From Nitrospirota bacterium (GTDB taxonomy: Bacteria > Nitrospirota > Leptospirillia > Leptospirillales > Leptospirillaceae), in NCBI GenBank assembly GCA_021785195.1, contig JAJYGC010000018.1, forward strand, positions 1 through 33,890: a DNA stretch of 33,890 nucleotides. The letters are read 5' to 3'. Numbering within the stretch: position 1 is the first letter of the stretch; each line of letters begins with the position of its first letter. The notes under the pieces are model-generated. The model had not been told where the DNA came from, made no database searches, and saw nothing but the letters and a program-made list of their open reading frames with translations. A program made the position numbers and the translations under genes. Below are positions 17,473-25,590 of this stretch, one piece after another.

Positions 17473-18111
17473 GGGACCGGTCTGCTTCAGATAAAGCTTC
17501 TTCATTTCCTTGACGACCTTTTTCGCCTGGGGCGCGGCAACCGCATTCTGCAGCCCGTTCAGCGTCTGGTAGATGGTCTGCTCGAAGTGTGCCTTGCTCA
17601 TTGAGGACAGGACCCAGACGTTGTAGTAATAGCGGACAGGGGCACCGGGAGAGGACTGGACCCAATACTTCTCCCACCAGAACACCTGGGGCGAGAGGCC
17701 GGTCGCAACGGCACGGGCTTCCTGAAGCGTCCCGGACTGGATGGCGCGTTCAAGATCGGAATCCCCCCCCGACTGGTTCGTCGTCCGGCCCTTGACGTAA
17801 AGGTCGTGGACCGTATTTTCGATGGACTTGGCCAGTTCGGATGAAGCACTGGCTTCCGCATCGGTCCTTCCGGACTCCATATCGGGATCGCCGTTCACCA
17901 GACCCACAAAGAACCTCTTGTCGGCGTGGGATTTCTGGTACTCGCCCGGATTGTCGATCCACTTGGGACGACTTCCATTGGCTTTCTCGACAACATGCTG
18001 AATGCCATAGGGCTCCGGCGGGGGCATGTTCGCGGACGAACAGGCCGCCAGACCTCCCAAGCACAATGCACCCACAAAAGCGGACACGAACCAGCGCGCA
18101 TTCACGACCAT
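17470..18111 (-). CDS. LPP20-like lipoprotein
   Basis: The 213-aa protein carries a lipoprotein signal (FVGALCLGGLAAC, lipobox LAAC) and should be anchored in the outer membrane. The mature part resembles the LPP20/flagellar-assembly lipoprotein fold: RPKWIDNP, then KRFFVGLV, an Ala/Ser/Glu-rich helix (RTDAEASASSELAKSIENTV) and an aromatic strand WWEKYWVQ followed by YYYNVWVLSSMSK. Function in this family is poorly known. AAGGAGG lies ideally before the ATG at 18111. It is divergent from the Rrf2 gene, with 223 bp between them. Confidence 0.78.
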   Translation of the reverse strand: MVVNARWFVSAFVGALCLGGLAACSSANMPPPEPYGIQHVVEKANGSRPKWIDNPGEYQKSHADKRFFVGLVNGDPDMESGRTDAEASASSELAKSIENTVHDLYVKGRTTNQSGGDSDLERAIQSGTLQEARAVATGLSPQVFWWEKYWVQSSPGAPVRYYYNVWVLSSMSKAHFEQTIYQTLNGLQNAVAAPQAKKVVKEMKKLYLKQTGP

Positions 18112-18155
18112 ATCATTCCTCCTTGACGTTGCAAGATGAGTTGTCGGCCCATCTT

Positions 18156-18161
18156 ACTATA
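18156..18161 (-). promoter_or_regulatory. Possible -10 box of the LPP20-like gene
   Basis: TATAGT on the minus strand, 45 nt before the start codon. No convincing -35 box is seen 16-18 bp further upstream, so this is tentative. Confidence 0.25.
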
Positions 18162-18248
18162 CTTTCCGGGTCACACCCAAAATCCTTTTCCAAAATGTCC
18201 GGGATGGATTCCATCATTGTGCTCCACACTCCTGTCTCCGGGACAGTC

Positions 18249-18275
18249 GCCCTCCCAGACGGAATGAGGGAGGGC
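18249..18275. repeat. GC-rich hairpin upstream of the Rrf2 promoter
   Basis: GCCCTCCC (18249-18256) and GGGAGGGC (18268-18275) form a perfect 8-bp stem with an 11-nt loop. AAAGGGTTTTG follows. It ends 24 nt before the -35 box and may insulate the Rrf2 promoter from the divergent gene. Confidence 0.45.
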
Positions 18276-18299
18276 AAAGGGTTTTGATTTATTTTGGGG

Positions 18300-18332
18300 T
18301 TGACACCAATAAGTATAACAACTAATGTTACA
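18300..18332 (+). promoter_or_regulatory. Autoregulatory promoter/operator of the Rrf2 gene
   Basis: TTGACA (18300-18305), a 17-bp spacer and TAATGT (18323-18328) form the promoter. The inverted repeat TATAAC (18314-18319) N7 GTTACA (18327-18332) overlaps the -10, with one mismatch in its outer part. The layout and most bases match the pirin promoter at 4994-5025, including CCAAT after the -35 and GTTACAGT at the end. A start 7 nt after the -10 falls on the ATG at 18335, so the transcript is predicted to be leaderless. Confidence 0.72.
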
Positions 18333-18334
18333 GT

Positions 18335-18778
18335 ATGGCAGCCAATAGTCGATTCGCCGTCGCGACCCATATTCTTGTCGGACTGGGATATCTCCCGGAA
18401 CACTCCCCGGATCATCTGGTGGAAAAGGGGGGCTGGGTGAGTTCCGACATGCTTGCGGAAAGCGTGAACACGAATCCCGTGGTAGTCAGGAGGTTGCTGG
18501 GAGACCTTAAAAAAGCCGGCCTGATCGTCACCCAGCAAGGAAAAAGCGGAGGGATCCGGCTTGCGAAGCCTTCCGGGCAGATTACACTGCTGGAGATCTT
18601 TCTGGCCGTGGGAGAGAAGTCCGTCTTTGCCTTCAACCCAAACCCCCCCAACCCAAAATGCCCGGTGAGCGTCAACATGTTCCGCTTGATCGAACCGGTC
18701 TTCCGCTCGGTGACCCAGGTTCTCGAACAAGATCTCGCCCAAAAACGACTTTCGGATCTGATATCGGGCATTTCCTGA
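18335..18778 (+). CDS. Rrf2-family transcriptional regulator
   Basis: The 147-aa DNA-binding protein begins ANSRFAVATHILVGLGY, the usual Rrf2 N-terminus. A winged helix follows, with VSSDMLAESVNTNPVVVRRL as recognition region and a wing QQGKSGGIRLAKP, then a dimerisation helix. Only one cysteine is present (PKCPVSV, about residue 109), so it lacks the three-Cys Fe-S site of IscR and NsrR. It is closer to single-Cys, thiol-reactive members. No Shine-Dalgarno precedes the ATG, and the promoter places the mRNA start at or next to it. It is followed on the same strand by an aldo/keto reductase and an OYE, its likely targets. The sensed signal is inferred, not known. Confidence 0.9.
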   Translation: MAANSRFAVATHILVGLGYLPEHSPDHLVEKGGWVSSDMLAESVNTNPVVVRRLLGDLKKAGLIVTQQGKSGGIRLAKPSGQITLLEIFLAVGEKSVFAFNPNPPNPKCPVSVNMFRLIEPVFRSVTQVLEQDLAQKRLSDLISGIS

Positions 18779-18867
18779 CCGGTTCTTGAATCTGGACCGG
18801 TCTTCAACGATTCGGGTTGGACCGTCCGGGCCCCGCGTCCGGCGCTCCAACCAGAGAGGAGGAGTTC

Positions 18868-19860
18868 ATGCAGCAACGTCCATTGGGAACCCAGGGCCTG
18901 TCGGTTTCCGCAATCGGGCTCGGATGCATGGGGATGTCCGAGTTCTACGGCCCGCTGAACGAACGGGAATCCATCGCCACCCTTCACCGCGCGCTGGAAT
19001 TGGGGGTTACCTTTCTCGACACCGCGGACATGTATGGCGTGGGTGAGAACGAACGGCTTCTGGGAAAGGCCCTGTCCGGAAAATGGGACCGTGTTGTCCT
19101 GGCCACCAAATTTGGAGTCGTCCGAAGCCCTGAAGGAATCTTCATGGGAGTCAACGGCAGGCCGGAATATGTCCGAGCCGCCTGTGAGGCCAGCCTGAAG
19201 CGCCTCGGCACCGACAGGATCGATCTCTATTACCAGCATCGCGTGGATCCGGAGACCCCCATCGAAGAGACGGTCGGAGCCCTCTCCGATCTGGTCAGGG
19301 AAGGAAAGATACGATATGTCGGACTTTCCGAGGCATCTGCCAATACACTCCGGAGAGCCCACCGGGTGCACCCCGTTTCGGCGCTCCAAAGCGAATACTC
19401 CCTGTGGAGCCGTGAGGTCGAGAAGGAAATTCTTCCCACCTGCCGGGAACTGGGAATCGGATTTGTCGCCTACAGTCCCCTGGGCAGGGGATTCCTGACA
19501 GGCAAGTTCCAGTCCTCCTCCGACTTTCCGGAAGGAGACTATCGAAAGAGTTCTCCCCGCTTCCAGGGGGAAAACTTCACCCGAAACCTTGAACTGGGCC
19601 GCCATGTTGTGGAGCTGGCCAAAGCCAAGGGATGCACCGCCGCCCAACTGGCACTGGCCTGGGTTCTGGCCAGAGGAAAGGAGATCGTCCCGATCCCCGG
19701 CACCAAGAAACAGCATTATCTGGAGGACAACGTCCGGGCCCTGGAAGTGTCCCTCAGCGGGGAAGACCTGCTCCGGATCGACCGGCTGTTTCCGATGAAC
19801 GCGGCATCAGGCAAGCGTTACCCTGAAGCCTCCATGAAGATGCTCGATTCAAATGCATGA
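18868..19860 (+). CDS. Aldo/keto reductase (AKR13/YdhF-like type)
   Basis: This is a 330-aa cytoplasmic NADPH-dependent carbonyl reductase with a TIM barrel. The N-terminus is [20 protein letters not shown]. The catalytic tetrad can be placed at Asp and Tyr in [13 protein letters not shown], Lys in LATKFG and His in [14 protein letters not shown]. The NADPH-binding end is [13 protein letters not shown]. The ATG at 18868 follows GAGGAGG by 6 nt; upstream in-frame sequence to 18817 is not conserved-looking. It lies 89 bp after the Rrf2 gene and 99 bp before the OYE gene. The likely substrates are aldehydes, including methylglyoxal-type electrophiles, inferred from context. Confidence 0.93.
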   Translation: MQQRPLGTQGLSVSAIGLGCMGMSEFYGPLNERESIATLHRALELGVTFLDTADMYGVGENERLLGKALSGKWDRVVLATKFGVVRSPEGIFMGVNGRPEYVRAACEASLKRLGTDRIDLYYQHRVDPETPIEETVGALSDLVREGKIRYVGLSEASANTLRRAHRVHPVSALQSEYSLWSREVEKEILPTCRELGIGFVAYSPLGRGFLTGKFQSSSDFPEGDYRKSSPRFQGENFTRNLELGRHVVELAKAKGCTAAQLALAWVLARGKEIVPIPGTKKQHYLEDNVRALEVSLSGEDLLRIDRLFPMNAASGKRYPEASMKMLDSNA

Positions 19861-19865
19861 ACCAA

Positions 19866-19893
19866 GGGGTCGGACGCTGTCGGGTCCGACCCC
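19866..19893 (+). terminator. Intercistronic hairpin between AKR and OYE genes
   Basis: GGGGTCGGAC (19866-19875) and GTCCGACCCC (19884-19893) form a perfect 10-bp stem with an 8-nt loop, 5 nt after the AKR stop. There is no T-run, so it could be a partial terminator or an mRNA-stabilising element that sets different levels of the two proteins. Confidence 0.45.
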
Positions 19894-19901
19894 GCCAACC
19901 A

Positions 19902-19933
19902 TTGACAGATGGAAGACAGACACCCCGTATACA
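19902..19933 (+). promoter_or_regulatory. Possible weak promoter before the OYE gene
   Basis: TTGACA at 19902-19907 is followed by GTATAC/TATACA at 19927-19933. The spacing of 19-20 bp is longer than ideal. If it is real, the OYE gene has its own start besides read-through from the AKR gene. The TAAC-N7-GTTA operator is not seen here. Confidence 0.3.
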
Positions 19934-19959
19934 CTCGAACATGAAGGAGAACCACTCTG

Positions 19960-21060
19960 ATGGCACAAAGCATTGATCTTTTCACACCCCTTAAAATCGG
20001 GCGCATTTCCCTCAAGAACCGCATCGTCATGGCACCCATGACCCGGAACCGGGCCGAAAAGGGCAATGTTCCGGCCCAGATCAGCGCCACTTATTACGGT
20101 CAGCGGTCATCCGCCGGACTGATCATTACCGAAGCCACCCAGGTCTGCCCCATGGGACAGGGATACATTTCCACTCCCGGGATCCACTCCAACGATCAGG
20201 TCGAAGGCTGGAGGCGGATTACCGAGACAGTGCACCAGAAAGGGGGCGTCATCTTCCTTCAACTGTGGCATGTCGGGCGGATCTCCCACCCGGACTTCCA
20301 CGGGGGGAAGCTTCCTGTCGCCCCTTCCGCCATCGCTCCCCGCGGAGTCTCGACCTATACCCCGGAAGGACTCAAGCCGATCCCGACACCCCGTGCCCTG
20401 GAGTTGTCGGAGATTCCCGGAATTGTGGAAGAGTACAGGAATGGGGCCCAGAACGCATTGAACGCGGGGTTTGACGGGGTCGAGGTCCATGGCGCCAATG
20501 GCTACCTTCTGGATCAGTTTTTGGAGGACAGCACCAATCAACGGTCGGACCGGTATGGAGGCAGCATCGAAAACAGGGCGCGCCTCATGATCGAGGTCAT
20601 GGAGGCGGTCATCTCCGTGTGGGGAAGCGAACGGGTCGGGATCCGGCTTTCTCCGGGCGGTACCTTTAACGACATGGGAGATTCCCACCCCCAGGAGACA
20701 TTCGGTCATGTGGTCCGCCAGCTTGCCGGAATGAAGCTGGGATATATCCACCTGATCGAGCCGGTGGTCCCCGAAGGAGAGCACTCCGTGCCAGACCTGA
20801 GCACCGCGTTCTTCCGGCCGATTTATCCCGGAACCATCATTGCGGCGGGGAACTACTCCTTTGAAAGGGGCACCCAGGTTATCCAAGGCGGAATGGCCGA
20901 CCTCATCGCCTTTGGGCGTCCATTCCTTGCCAATCCGGACCTGGTGAACCGGTTCCGGAAACAGGCCCCGCTCAATGCACCCGATCCCGACACCTTCTAC
21001 ATGGGGGGCACAAAGGGGTACATCGACTATCCGGTGCTGGAAGAAATGAACCGCACCTGA
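19960..21060 (+). CDS. Old yellow enzyme family ene-reductase (NemA-like)
   Basis: This is a 366-aa FMN-dependent oxidoreductase that reduces activated C=C bonds, quinones and nitro compounds with NAD(P)H. The N-terminus LFTPLKIGRISLKNRIVMAP starts the TIM barrel and FMN site. The substrate-binding region is EVHGANGYLLDQFLEDSTNQ followed by RSDRYGGSIENR, the classical OYE signature. The C-terminus has ADLIAFGRPFLANPDLV. AAGGAG stands 10 nt before the ATG. It is the third gene of the Rrf2-AKR-OYE series. NemA-type enzymes are commonly induced by electrophiles, which fits the inferred regulon. The reaction in the cell is inferred. Confidence 0.95.
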   Translation: MAQSIDLFTPLKIGRISLKNRIVMAPMTRNRAEKGNVPAQISATYYGQRSSAGLIITEATQVCPMGQGYISTPGIHSNDQVEGWRRITETVHQKGGVIFLQLWHVGRISHPDFHGGKLPVAPSAIAPRGVSTYTPEGLKPIPTPRALELSEIPGIVEEYRNGAQNALNAGFDGVEVHGANGYLLDQFLEDSTNQRSDRYGGSIENRARLMIEVMEAVISVWGSERVGIRLSPGGTFNDMGDSHPQETFGHVVRQLAGMKLGYIHLIEPVVPEGEHSVPDLSTAFFRPIYPGTIIAAGNYSFERGTQVIQGGMADLIAFGRPFLANPDLVNRFRKQAPLNAPDPDTFYMGGTKGYIDYPVLEEMNRT

Positions 21061-21067
21061 AATGGAT

Positions 21068-21100
21068 TTCCGGGAGGGGATGAGCGATCCCCCCCCGGAA
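21068..21100. terminator. Bidirectional hairpin terminator, OYE gene / chemoreceptor gene
   Basis: A 14-bp stem with a single mismatch (TTCCGGG-A-GGGGAT at 21068-21081 against ATCCCC-C-CCCGGAA at 21087-21100) and a 5-nt loop lies between the convergent genes. It is the strongest hairpin I found. Only short T-rich tails follow, so termination may also use Rho. Confidence 0.65.
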
Positions 21101-21142
21101 TCTTCGTGTCCGGCCAAACGACCAGGCACGCCAACCGACGGC

Positions 21143-23290
21143 TCAGGACTGGCGGCTGACCTGGAACTGCCCGACAAGCTGCTGTAGTTGCCCCGCGGCG
21201 AACTGGACCTTTTCGACGCTTCCCCTCAGTGCCTCAACGGCCCCCTGCATTCCGGTGGTGATCGTGGACGTGGCCCGTGCACTCTGGCTGTGCTGCTCGC
21301 TGCTCTGGGCGATCGTCTCGATCGTTTCACCCATGCGCCGGACAACCCCCTCAATGCCCGAATGATCCGACGCGGCATCTTCGGCGAAACGCAGACCCTC
21401 TTCCACTCCCGACATGCTGTTTTCCATGATGGTGACTGCCTTCCGGGCTTCTCCCTGCACCGTGTGGATCATGGAACGGATATCCACCGTCGATGAGGTC
21501 GTCCGTTCGGCCAGTTTTCGGACTTCCTGCGCCACCACGGCAAATCCCCTCCCCTGCTCTCCGGCACGGGCCGCTTCGATTGCCGCATTCAAGGCCAGAA
21601 GGTTGGTCTGGTCGGCAATTTCCTGAATGACATCGACAATCTTTCCGATCTCATCCGTCCGAGCCTGAAGGGTCTGGATCGATCCCTTGGAATCCTCGAT
21701 CGAACTTCGGATCCCGCCGGTCCTCGAACGGACCGTCATGAACTGCTCCCGGGCGCTGGCCATCACATTGCCCATCACGGCCTTCATTTCGGAGGCGGTG
21801 TTTGAGGCCGTCTGGATCTCCACCATCTGCTTCTGGAGGGAGTCCAGCATGGCCCCGATCGCAGAAACCACCTGGAAGGAGGCCATATTGGCCTCCTTGT
21901 TCTTGTGGAGCATCTGCTGATTGGTTTTGGCAACCTGCTCCGAGGTCTGGATGACCTGCCCGACGATCCCGTCCAGATTATCGATAAAGCTGTTGATCCA
22001 CCGACCCATTTCTCCGCTTTCATCGGCACTGAATTTCTTGTTGTCGAGGCGCTGCCGGAGATTTCCTCCGCCTTCGGAGATGGTCCGGATCACTTCTGTC
22101 ATTTCCTGCAACCGCTTCCCGAAGGGACCCAGACCCCACCGGTAGAAGATCCATGCCCCCAGGAGGAACAGCGGGGCCGTAATGGCGTCTCCCAGCCAGG
22201 AGGGCCATCCCGGTACATGCTCCAGAAAGATGTTGACCACCCATAGCAACAAATTGATGCCGAGGTAGAGGCGCATGAAACGAAAGCTCAAGGAACGCCT
22301 TCGATAGACTTCCTCCAGATCCCCTTCGCACATCATCCCCCAAAGATCGGGGGAGCCCGGCATCTGGAACGTCACCCCTTTTCCGATCACGGGGATATGC
22401 CGGTAATCGGAATACCCGGGATAGGTCACAAACAGATTTTCGCCATATTTCATGGTTTCCCGAACCCCGGGGTGCAACTCGCCGGTCGCCGGATCCGTAA
22501 ACCTGAGTTCAAGCTCCGTATGCCTCAAGACCTTGACATTGCCCCACCGGGTCGTGACCCCTCCCTTGAGGTTCTCCCCGAATGAGAACGTATCGTCCTC
22601 GAACCGGGATCGAGAAAGGGCTGTGCCCGGAGCAACATCCGGATCAAAAACGGAATTTGCCATGAAGATATAGTTGTCACCGGACTCAGGATAGATATGC
22701 CCGGCTTCCCGCTGGATCAGGTCTCCCAGGACATCGTTCGGCACTCTGGCACAAAGGCATCCCAAAACCCTACCCTGACTTCGGAGTGGATGATAGAACA
22801 TCAGCGTGACGGCATCATGGAACTTGGACGTGGAGGGACCAAGGCGTTCCGTTTCCAAATCCTCATAAGGTCCGTGCAGGAAAGGGCCTTTCAGTCCCTC
22901 TGCCAGGGCCTTGGCCGAAACCCCCTTCTCACCGACCCTTCGGGAGGCGGTCGACGCCAGAACGGATCCTCCCCTGTCGACAATGAACAGTTCGGAAAAA
23001 TCCGGAGCCTGGGCCCGTTCCGAATCCAGGAGAAACTTCGGAATCTCCGGAAACCCCGTCTCGATCTGTCCGGCCAACTGGGACAACAGCATCCACTTCT
23101 GTTCGGCCCACTGGGTCAGGATTTTGACCCGTGTCGCGGAGATCCCGTCAAAGGTCTTTTCGACAACCGGATAGGTATCCCGATTCAGAAAGCAGGAAAA
23201 GCCCAGCATGACCTTTCCGGTCTTTCCGAACCAGGGCAACCATCTGCGCTCCGAAGGTTCAAGGTGCATTTTTTGACTTTTCAGGCCCAT
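21143..23290 (-). CDS. Methyl-accepting chemotaxis protein with mid-protein membrane hairpin
   Basis: This is a 715-aa chemoreceptor. The C-terminal third is the signalling coiled coil with the kinase-contact hairpin ([20 protein letters not shown]). A HAMP-like segment (about 410-455, [20 protein letters not shown]) precedes it. Before that, two hydrophobic segments ([14 protein letters not shown] and [18 protein letters not shown]) are separated by only about 20 residues. The N-terminal 350 residues look like a Cache/PDC sensor ([14 protein letters not shown]) but lack a clear N-terminal transmembrane helix. The sensor may therefore be cytoplasmic, as in Aer. The start is the ATG at 23290, 7 nt after GGAGAG. 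Signal unknown. Confidence 0.88.
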   Translation of the reverse strand: MGLKSQKMHLEPSERRWLPWFGKTGKVMLGFSCFLNRDTYPVVEKTFDGISATRVKILTQWAEQKWMLLSQLAGQIETGFPEIPKFLLDSERAQAPDFSELFIVDRGGSVLASTASRRVGEKGVSAKALAEGLKGPFLHGPYEDLETERLGPSTSKFHDAVTLMFYHPLRSQGRVLGCLCARVPNDVLGDLIQREAGHIYPESGDNYIFMANSVFDPDVAPGTALSRSRFEDDTFSFGENLKGGVTTRWGNVKVLRHTELELRFTDPATGELHPGVRETMKYGENLFVTYPGYSDYRHIPVIGKGVTFQMPGSPDLWGMMCEGDLEEVYRRRSLSFRFMRLYLGINLLLWVVNIFLEHVPGWPSWLGDAITAPLFLLGAWIFYRWGLGPFGKRLQEMTEVIRTISEGGGNLRQRLDNKKFSADESGEMGRWINSFIDNLDGIVGQVIQTSEQVAKTNQQMLHKNKEANMASFQVVSAIGAMLDSLQKQMVEIQTASNTASEMKAVMGNVMASAREQFMTVRSRTGGIRSSIEDSKGSIQTLQARTDEIGKIVDVIQEIADQTNLLALNAAIEAARAGEQGRGFAVVAQEVRKLAERTTSSTVDIRSMIHTVQGEARKAVTIMENSMSGVEEGLRFAEDAASDHSGIEGVVRRMGETIETIAQSSEQHSQSARATSTITTGMQGAVEALRGSVEKVQFAAGQLQQLVGQFQVSRQS

Positions 23291-23717
23291 GATCTCTCCA
23301 TCAGTAAAATGATGCAGAAAAACAGTCATTTAAATGTTTTGGCGATATATGTTAAGCAATATGGAGGCCAAACCCCTCCAGAATTTCCAACACGCCAAAA
23401 AGGGTGACTCAATCGGTCCCTTTCGAAGGAGGCCAAACCCCGTCCAATACGACAAAAAAGAATAAAATTCCACATAATAGAAAAATTAACGCCAAAAATG
23501 GTTTTTTGTTTTGTCAAACTGGGGTTCAGCGAGACTCTTAAGAGCGGGAGGGGTTCAGAAAGCGAAAAATCGGACTTTCACAAATTGGCGGAGGCTTTCA
23601 GGACTTTGCTTCGAGTGGGCCGTTCCAAATAGCAAAGAGGGCCCAGTAAGCCCCAGGGACCCAAAGGATCACACAGGGGGAGATTCCGGGCGCACAAAGA
23701 ACGGGCCATCCATCCAC
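23291..23717. other. AT-rich intergenic region with short direct repeats
   Basis: About 430 bp upstream of the chemoreceptor and downstream of the Anbu gene, both on the minus strand. GGAGGCCAAACCCC occurs twice (23363-23376 and 23428-23441, 65 bp apart) and ACGCCAAAAA twice (23392-23401 and 23489-23498). TTGACA on the minus strand (23512-23517) has no -10 box at 16-18 bp. No gene or known RNA is recognised. Confidence 0.45.
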
Positions 23718-24524
23718 TCACCCGGAAGGACGGTGGATCACATCAGACAGGAAGGATCGCCCATCGACCAGTTCCCCGCCCCAAGGGGAGCGGCTCTGGG
23801 GAAGATCCGAAAGGCCCGCGAACACCTTTCGCAGTCCTTCCGACCAATAGCGTCGCAACGCCTCGAAATAGGGGTCGTTCTCCCGGATGTGCCACTTCAG
23901 TCCCGTCTGGAAACTGTCCCGTTCATAACAGAGCAGATCAATCGGCAACCCCACCGAAATATTGCTCCGCATGGTGGAATCGAACGAAACGAGCAGGCAT
24001 TTAGCCCCTTCCTCGAGCGAGGTCGAGGGGGTGATCACCCGATCGATGATGGGCTTCCCGTACTTGGTTTCACCGATCTGGAAATAGGGCGTTTCCGGGA
24101 ACGATTCGATGAAGTTCCCCTGGGAATAGATATTGAACAGACGGGGTGGCTCCCCCAAGATCTGTCCCCCCAGAATGAACGATGCGCCAAAATCGACATT
24201 GTCCTGGGCCAGATAGGGGCCGTCCCGAAGCTGCACTTCCCGGAGCGTCTCCCCCAGGAGGCGGGCGGCATCGAACAGGGAGGGGACGGTCCAGAGGGTT
24301 TCACTCCTTCCGTCGAACGCCTTGCTCTTTTTTTCCAGGAGGGAAAGGGTGGCTTGCGTGACGCCCAGGTTGCCCGAACTCAGCATGACCAGGACTCGGT
24401 CCCCGACGCGTTCGAAGACCCTCATCTTGCAGAACGACGAGACGTCATCGACCCCGGCGTGGGTTCGGGAATCCGAGCCGAACACAAGCCCGGCATCGAG
24501 GTTCAGCGCCGCACAATACGTCAT
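23718..24524 (-). CDS. Anbu peptidase (ancestral proteasome/HslV-like subunit)
   Basis: This is a 268-aa Ntn-hydrolase of the Anbu group (COG3484-like), an oligomeric cytoplasmic proteasome homologue. The N-terminus is MTYCAALNLDAGLVFGSDSRT: Met removal would expose Thr1 as nucleophile, and Asp18 (Asp17 after removal) in GSDSRT and Lys33 in CKMRVF match the catalytic set. The later GGQILGEPPRLFNIYSQGNF and VSFDSTMRSNISVG segments are characteristic of Anbu. The ATG at 24524 has no strong Shine-Dalgarno and lies 73 bp after the alpha-E gene. It is the third gene of a conserved neighbourhood with ATP-grasp and alpha-E proteins. Substrates and any unfoldase partner are unknown. Confidence 0.92.
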   Translation of the reverse strand: MTYCAALNLDAGLVFGSDSRTHAGVDDVSSFCKMRVFERVGDRVLVMLSSGNLGVTQATLSLLEKKSKAFDGRSETLWTVPSLFDAARLLGETLREVQLRDGPYLAQDNVDFGASFILGGQILGEPPRLFNIYSQGNFIESFPETPYFQIGETKYGKPIIDRVITPSTSLEEGAKCLLVSFDSTMRSNISVGLPIDLLCYERDSFQTGLKWHIRENDPYFEALRRYWSEGLRKVFAGLSDLPQSRSPWGGELVDGRSFLSDVIHRPSG

Positions 24525-24597
24525 GAGAGCGACCCCGGATCACGCATGGACCCCTTTCTCCCCCTTGGCATCACCAATAATAACCCTTCCCTGTTGT

Positions 24598-25587
24598 TCA
24601 CTCCGTCACCCCTCGCCCCAATGGCTCCTGAACCGAAGCGGCGCCTTCCCCGTAGACAAAAAAGCTTGACTGGACCTCCTCCGCCAGTTCCGTGATCCGG
24701 ACCAGGAAATCGGTCAGGAACTCGTGCAGGCCAAACTTGAAGATGCTGGTCATCCGTGCATAGTGCAGACTGGCATGCAATTCGCCCGCGCGCCGCCGGG
24801 CCTCCACCCCGCAAAATCCCCCGATCGCCCCGAGGATGGACTGGATCTCATCAAGACAGGCATGGAGGGATCTTGGCATATCCTCTCGCAAAACCAGCAT
24901 TTCTGCAACCCGAAATGGAGTGATCACATCCCGGTAGACCCTGCGGTAGGACTCGAATGCGCTGACGGAACGAAGGAGCGCCCCCCACTGGTAGTAGTCC
25001 ACCGCTCCCCCGACATCACCCAGGCTCGGAAGCAGGACATGATATTTGACATCCAGGATGCGGGCCGTGCTGTCCCCCCGTTCGATGAAGGTTCCGAGCC
25101 GGACAAAGTAGAAGGTGGCGTCGTGGAGAATCGTTCCATGGGTCACCCCCCTGAACAGGTGCGACCGCTCCTTGACCCATTCAAAAAACCGGCTGCAGTC
25201 AAAATCGGTCATCCCGCTTTCCTTGATCCTCTTCAATTCGAGCCATGTGGCATTCAGGCTTTCCCACATCTCCGAAGTGATTTTTCCCCTGACCGCCCGC
25301 CCATTTTCCCGCGCCGCCCGAATGCTCGAGTAAATGCTCGACGGATTGTTCTCATCCATCGTGATGTAGTCGAGGACATCCGACGGGTTAATGGAATGGT
25401 GACGATCGAAGTACATGGAGAGGGTGTCCGTGATCTTGAGGGGAAGGCTCCATTCCCTGTTCTCTTCCGGAACGCTCTTTGGAAGCAGGGACATATGGTG
25501 AACGATATTCAGGATGCGGGCAGTATTTTCTGCCCGTTCCATGTATCGGGCCATCCAGTAGACGTTTGAAGCGGTTCGACTCAACAC
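24598..25587 (-). CDS. Alpha-E domain protein (COG2307-like)
   Basis: This is a 329-aa, mostly helical protein of the alpha-E family, always encoded with circularly permuted ATP-grasp proteins in a presumed peptide-synthesis or peptide-tagging system. The N-terminus LSRTASNVYWMARYMERAEN is the family signature; the repeated helical unit recurs at about 160 (FYFVRLGTFIERGDSTARIL). The start is a GTG at 25587 with GGAGG 7 nt upstream inside the end of the preceding gene. Only 3 nt separate it from the ATP-grasp stop, so the two are translationally linked. The biochemical role is unproven in any organism that I know of. Confidence 0.92.
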   Translation of the reverse strand: MLSRTASNVYWMARYMERAENTARILNIVHHMSLLPKSVPEENREWSLPLKITDTLSMYFDRHHSINPSDVLDYITMDENNPSSIYSSIRAARENGRAVRGKITSEMWESLNATWLELKRIKESGMTDFDCSRFFEWVKERSHLFRGVTHGTILHDATFYFVRLGTFIERGDSTARILDVKYHVLLPSLGDVGGAVDYYQWGALLRSVSAFESYRRVYRDVITPFRVAEMLVLREDMPRSLHACLDEIQSILGAIGGFCGVEARRRAGELHASLHYARMTSIFKFGLHEFLTDFLVRITELAEEVQSSFFVYGEGAASVQEPLGRGVTE

Positions 25588-25590
25588 GGC

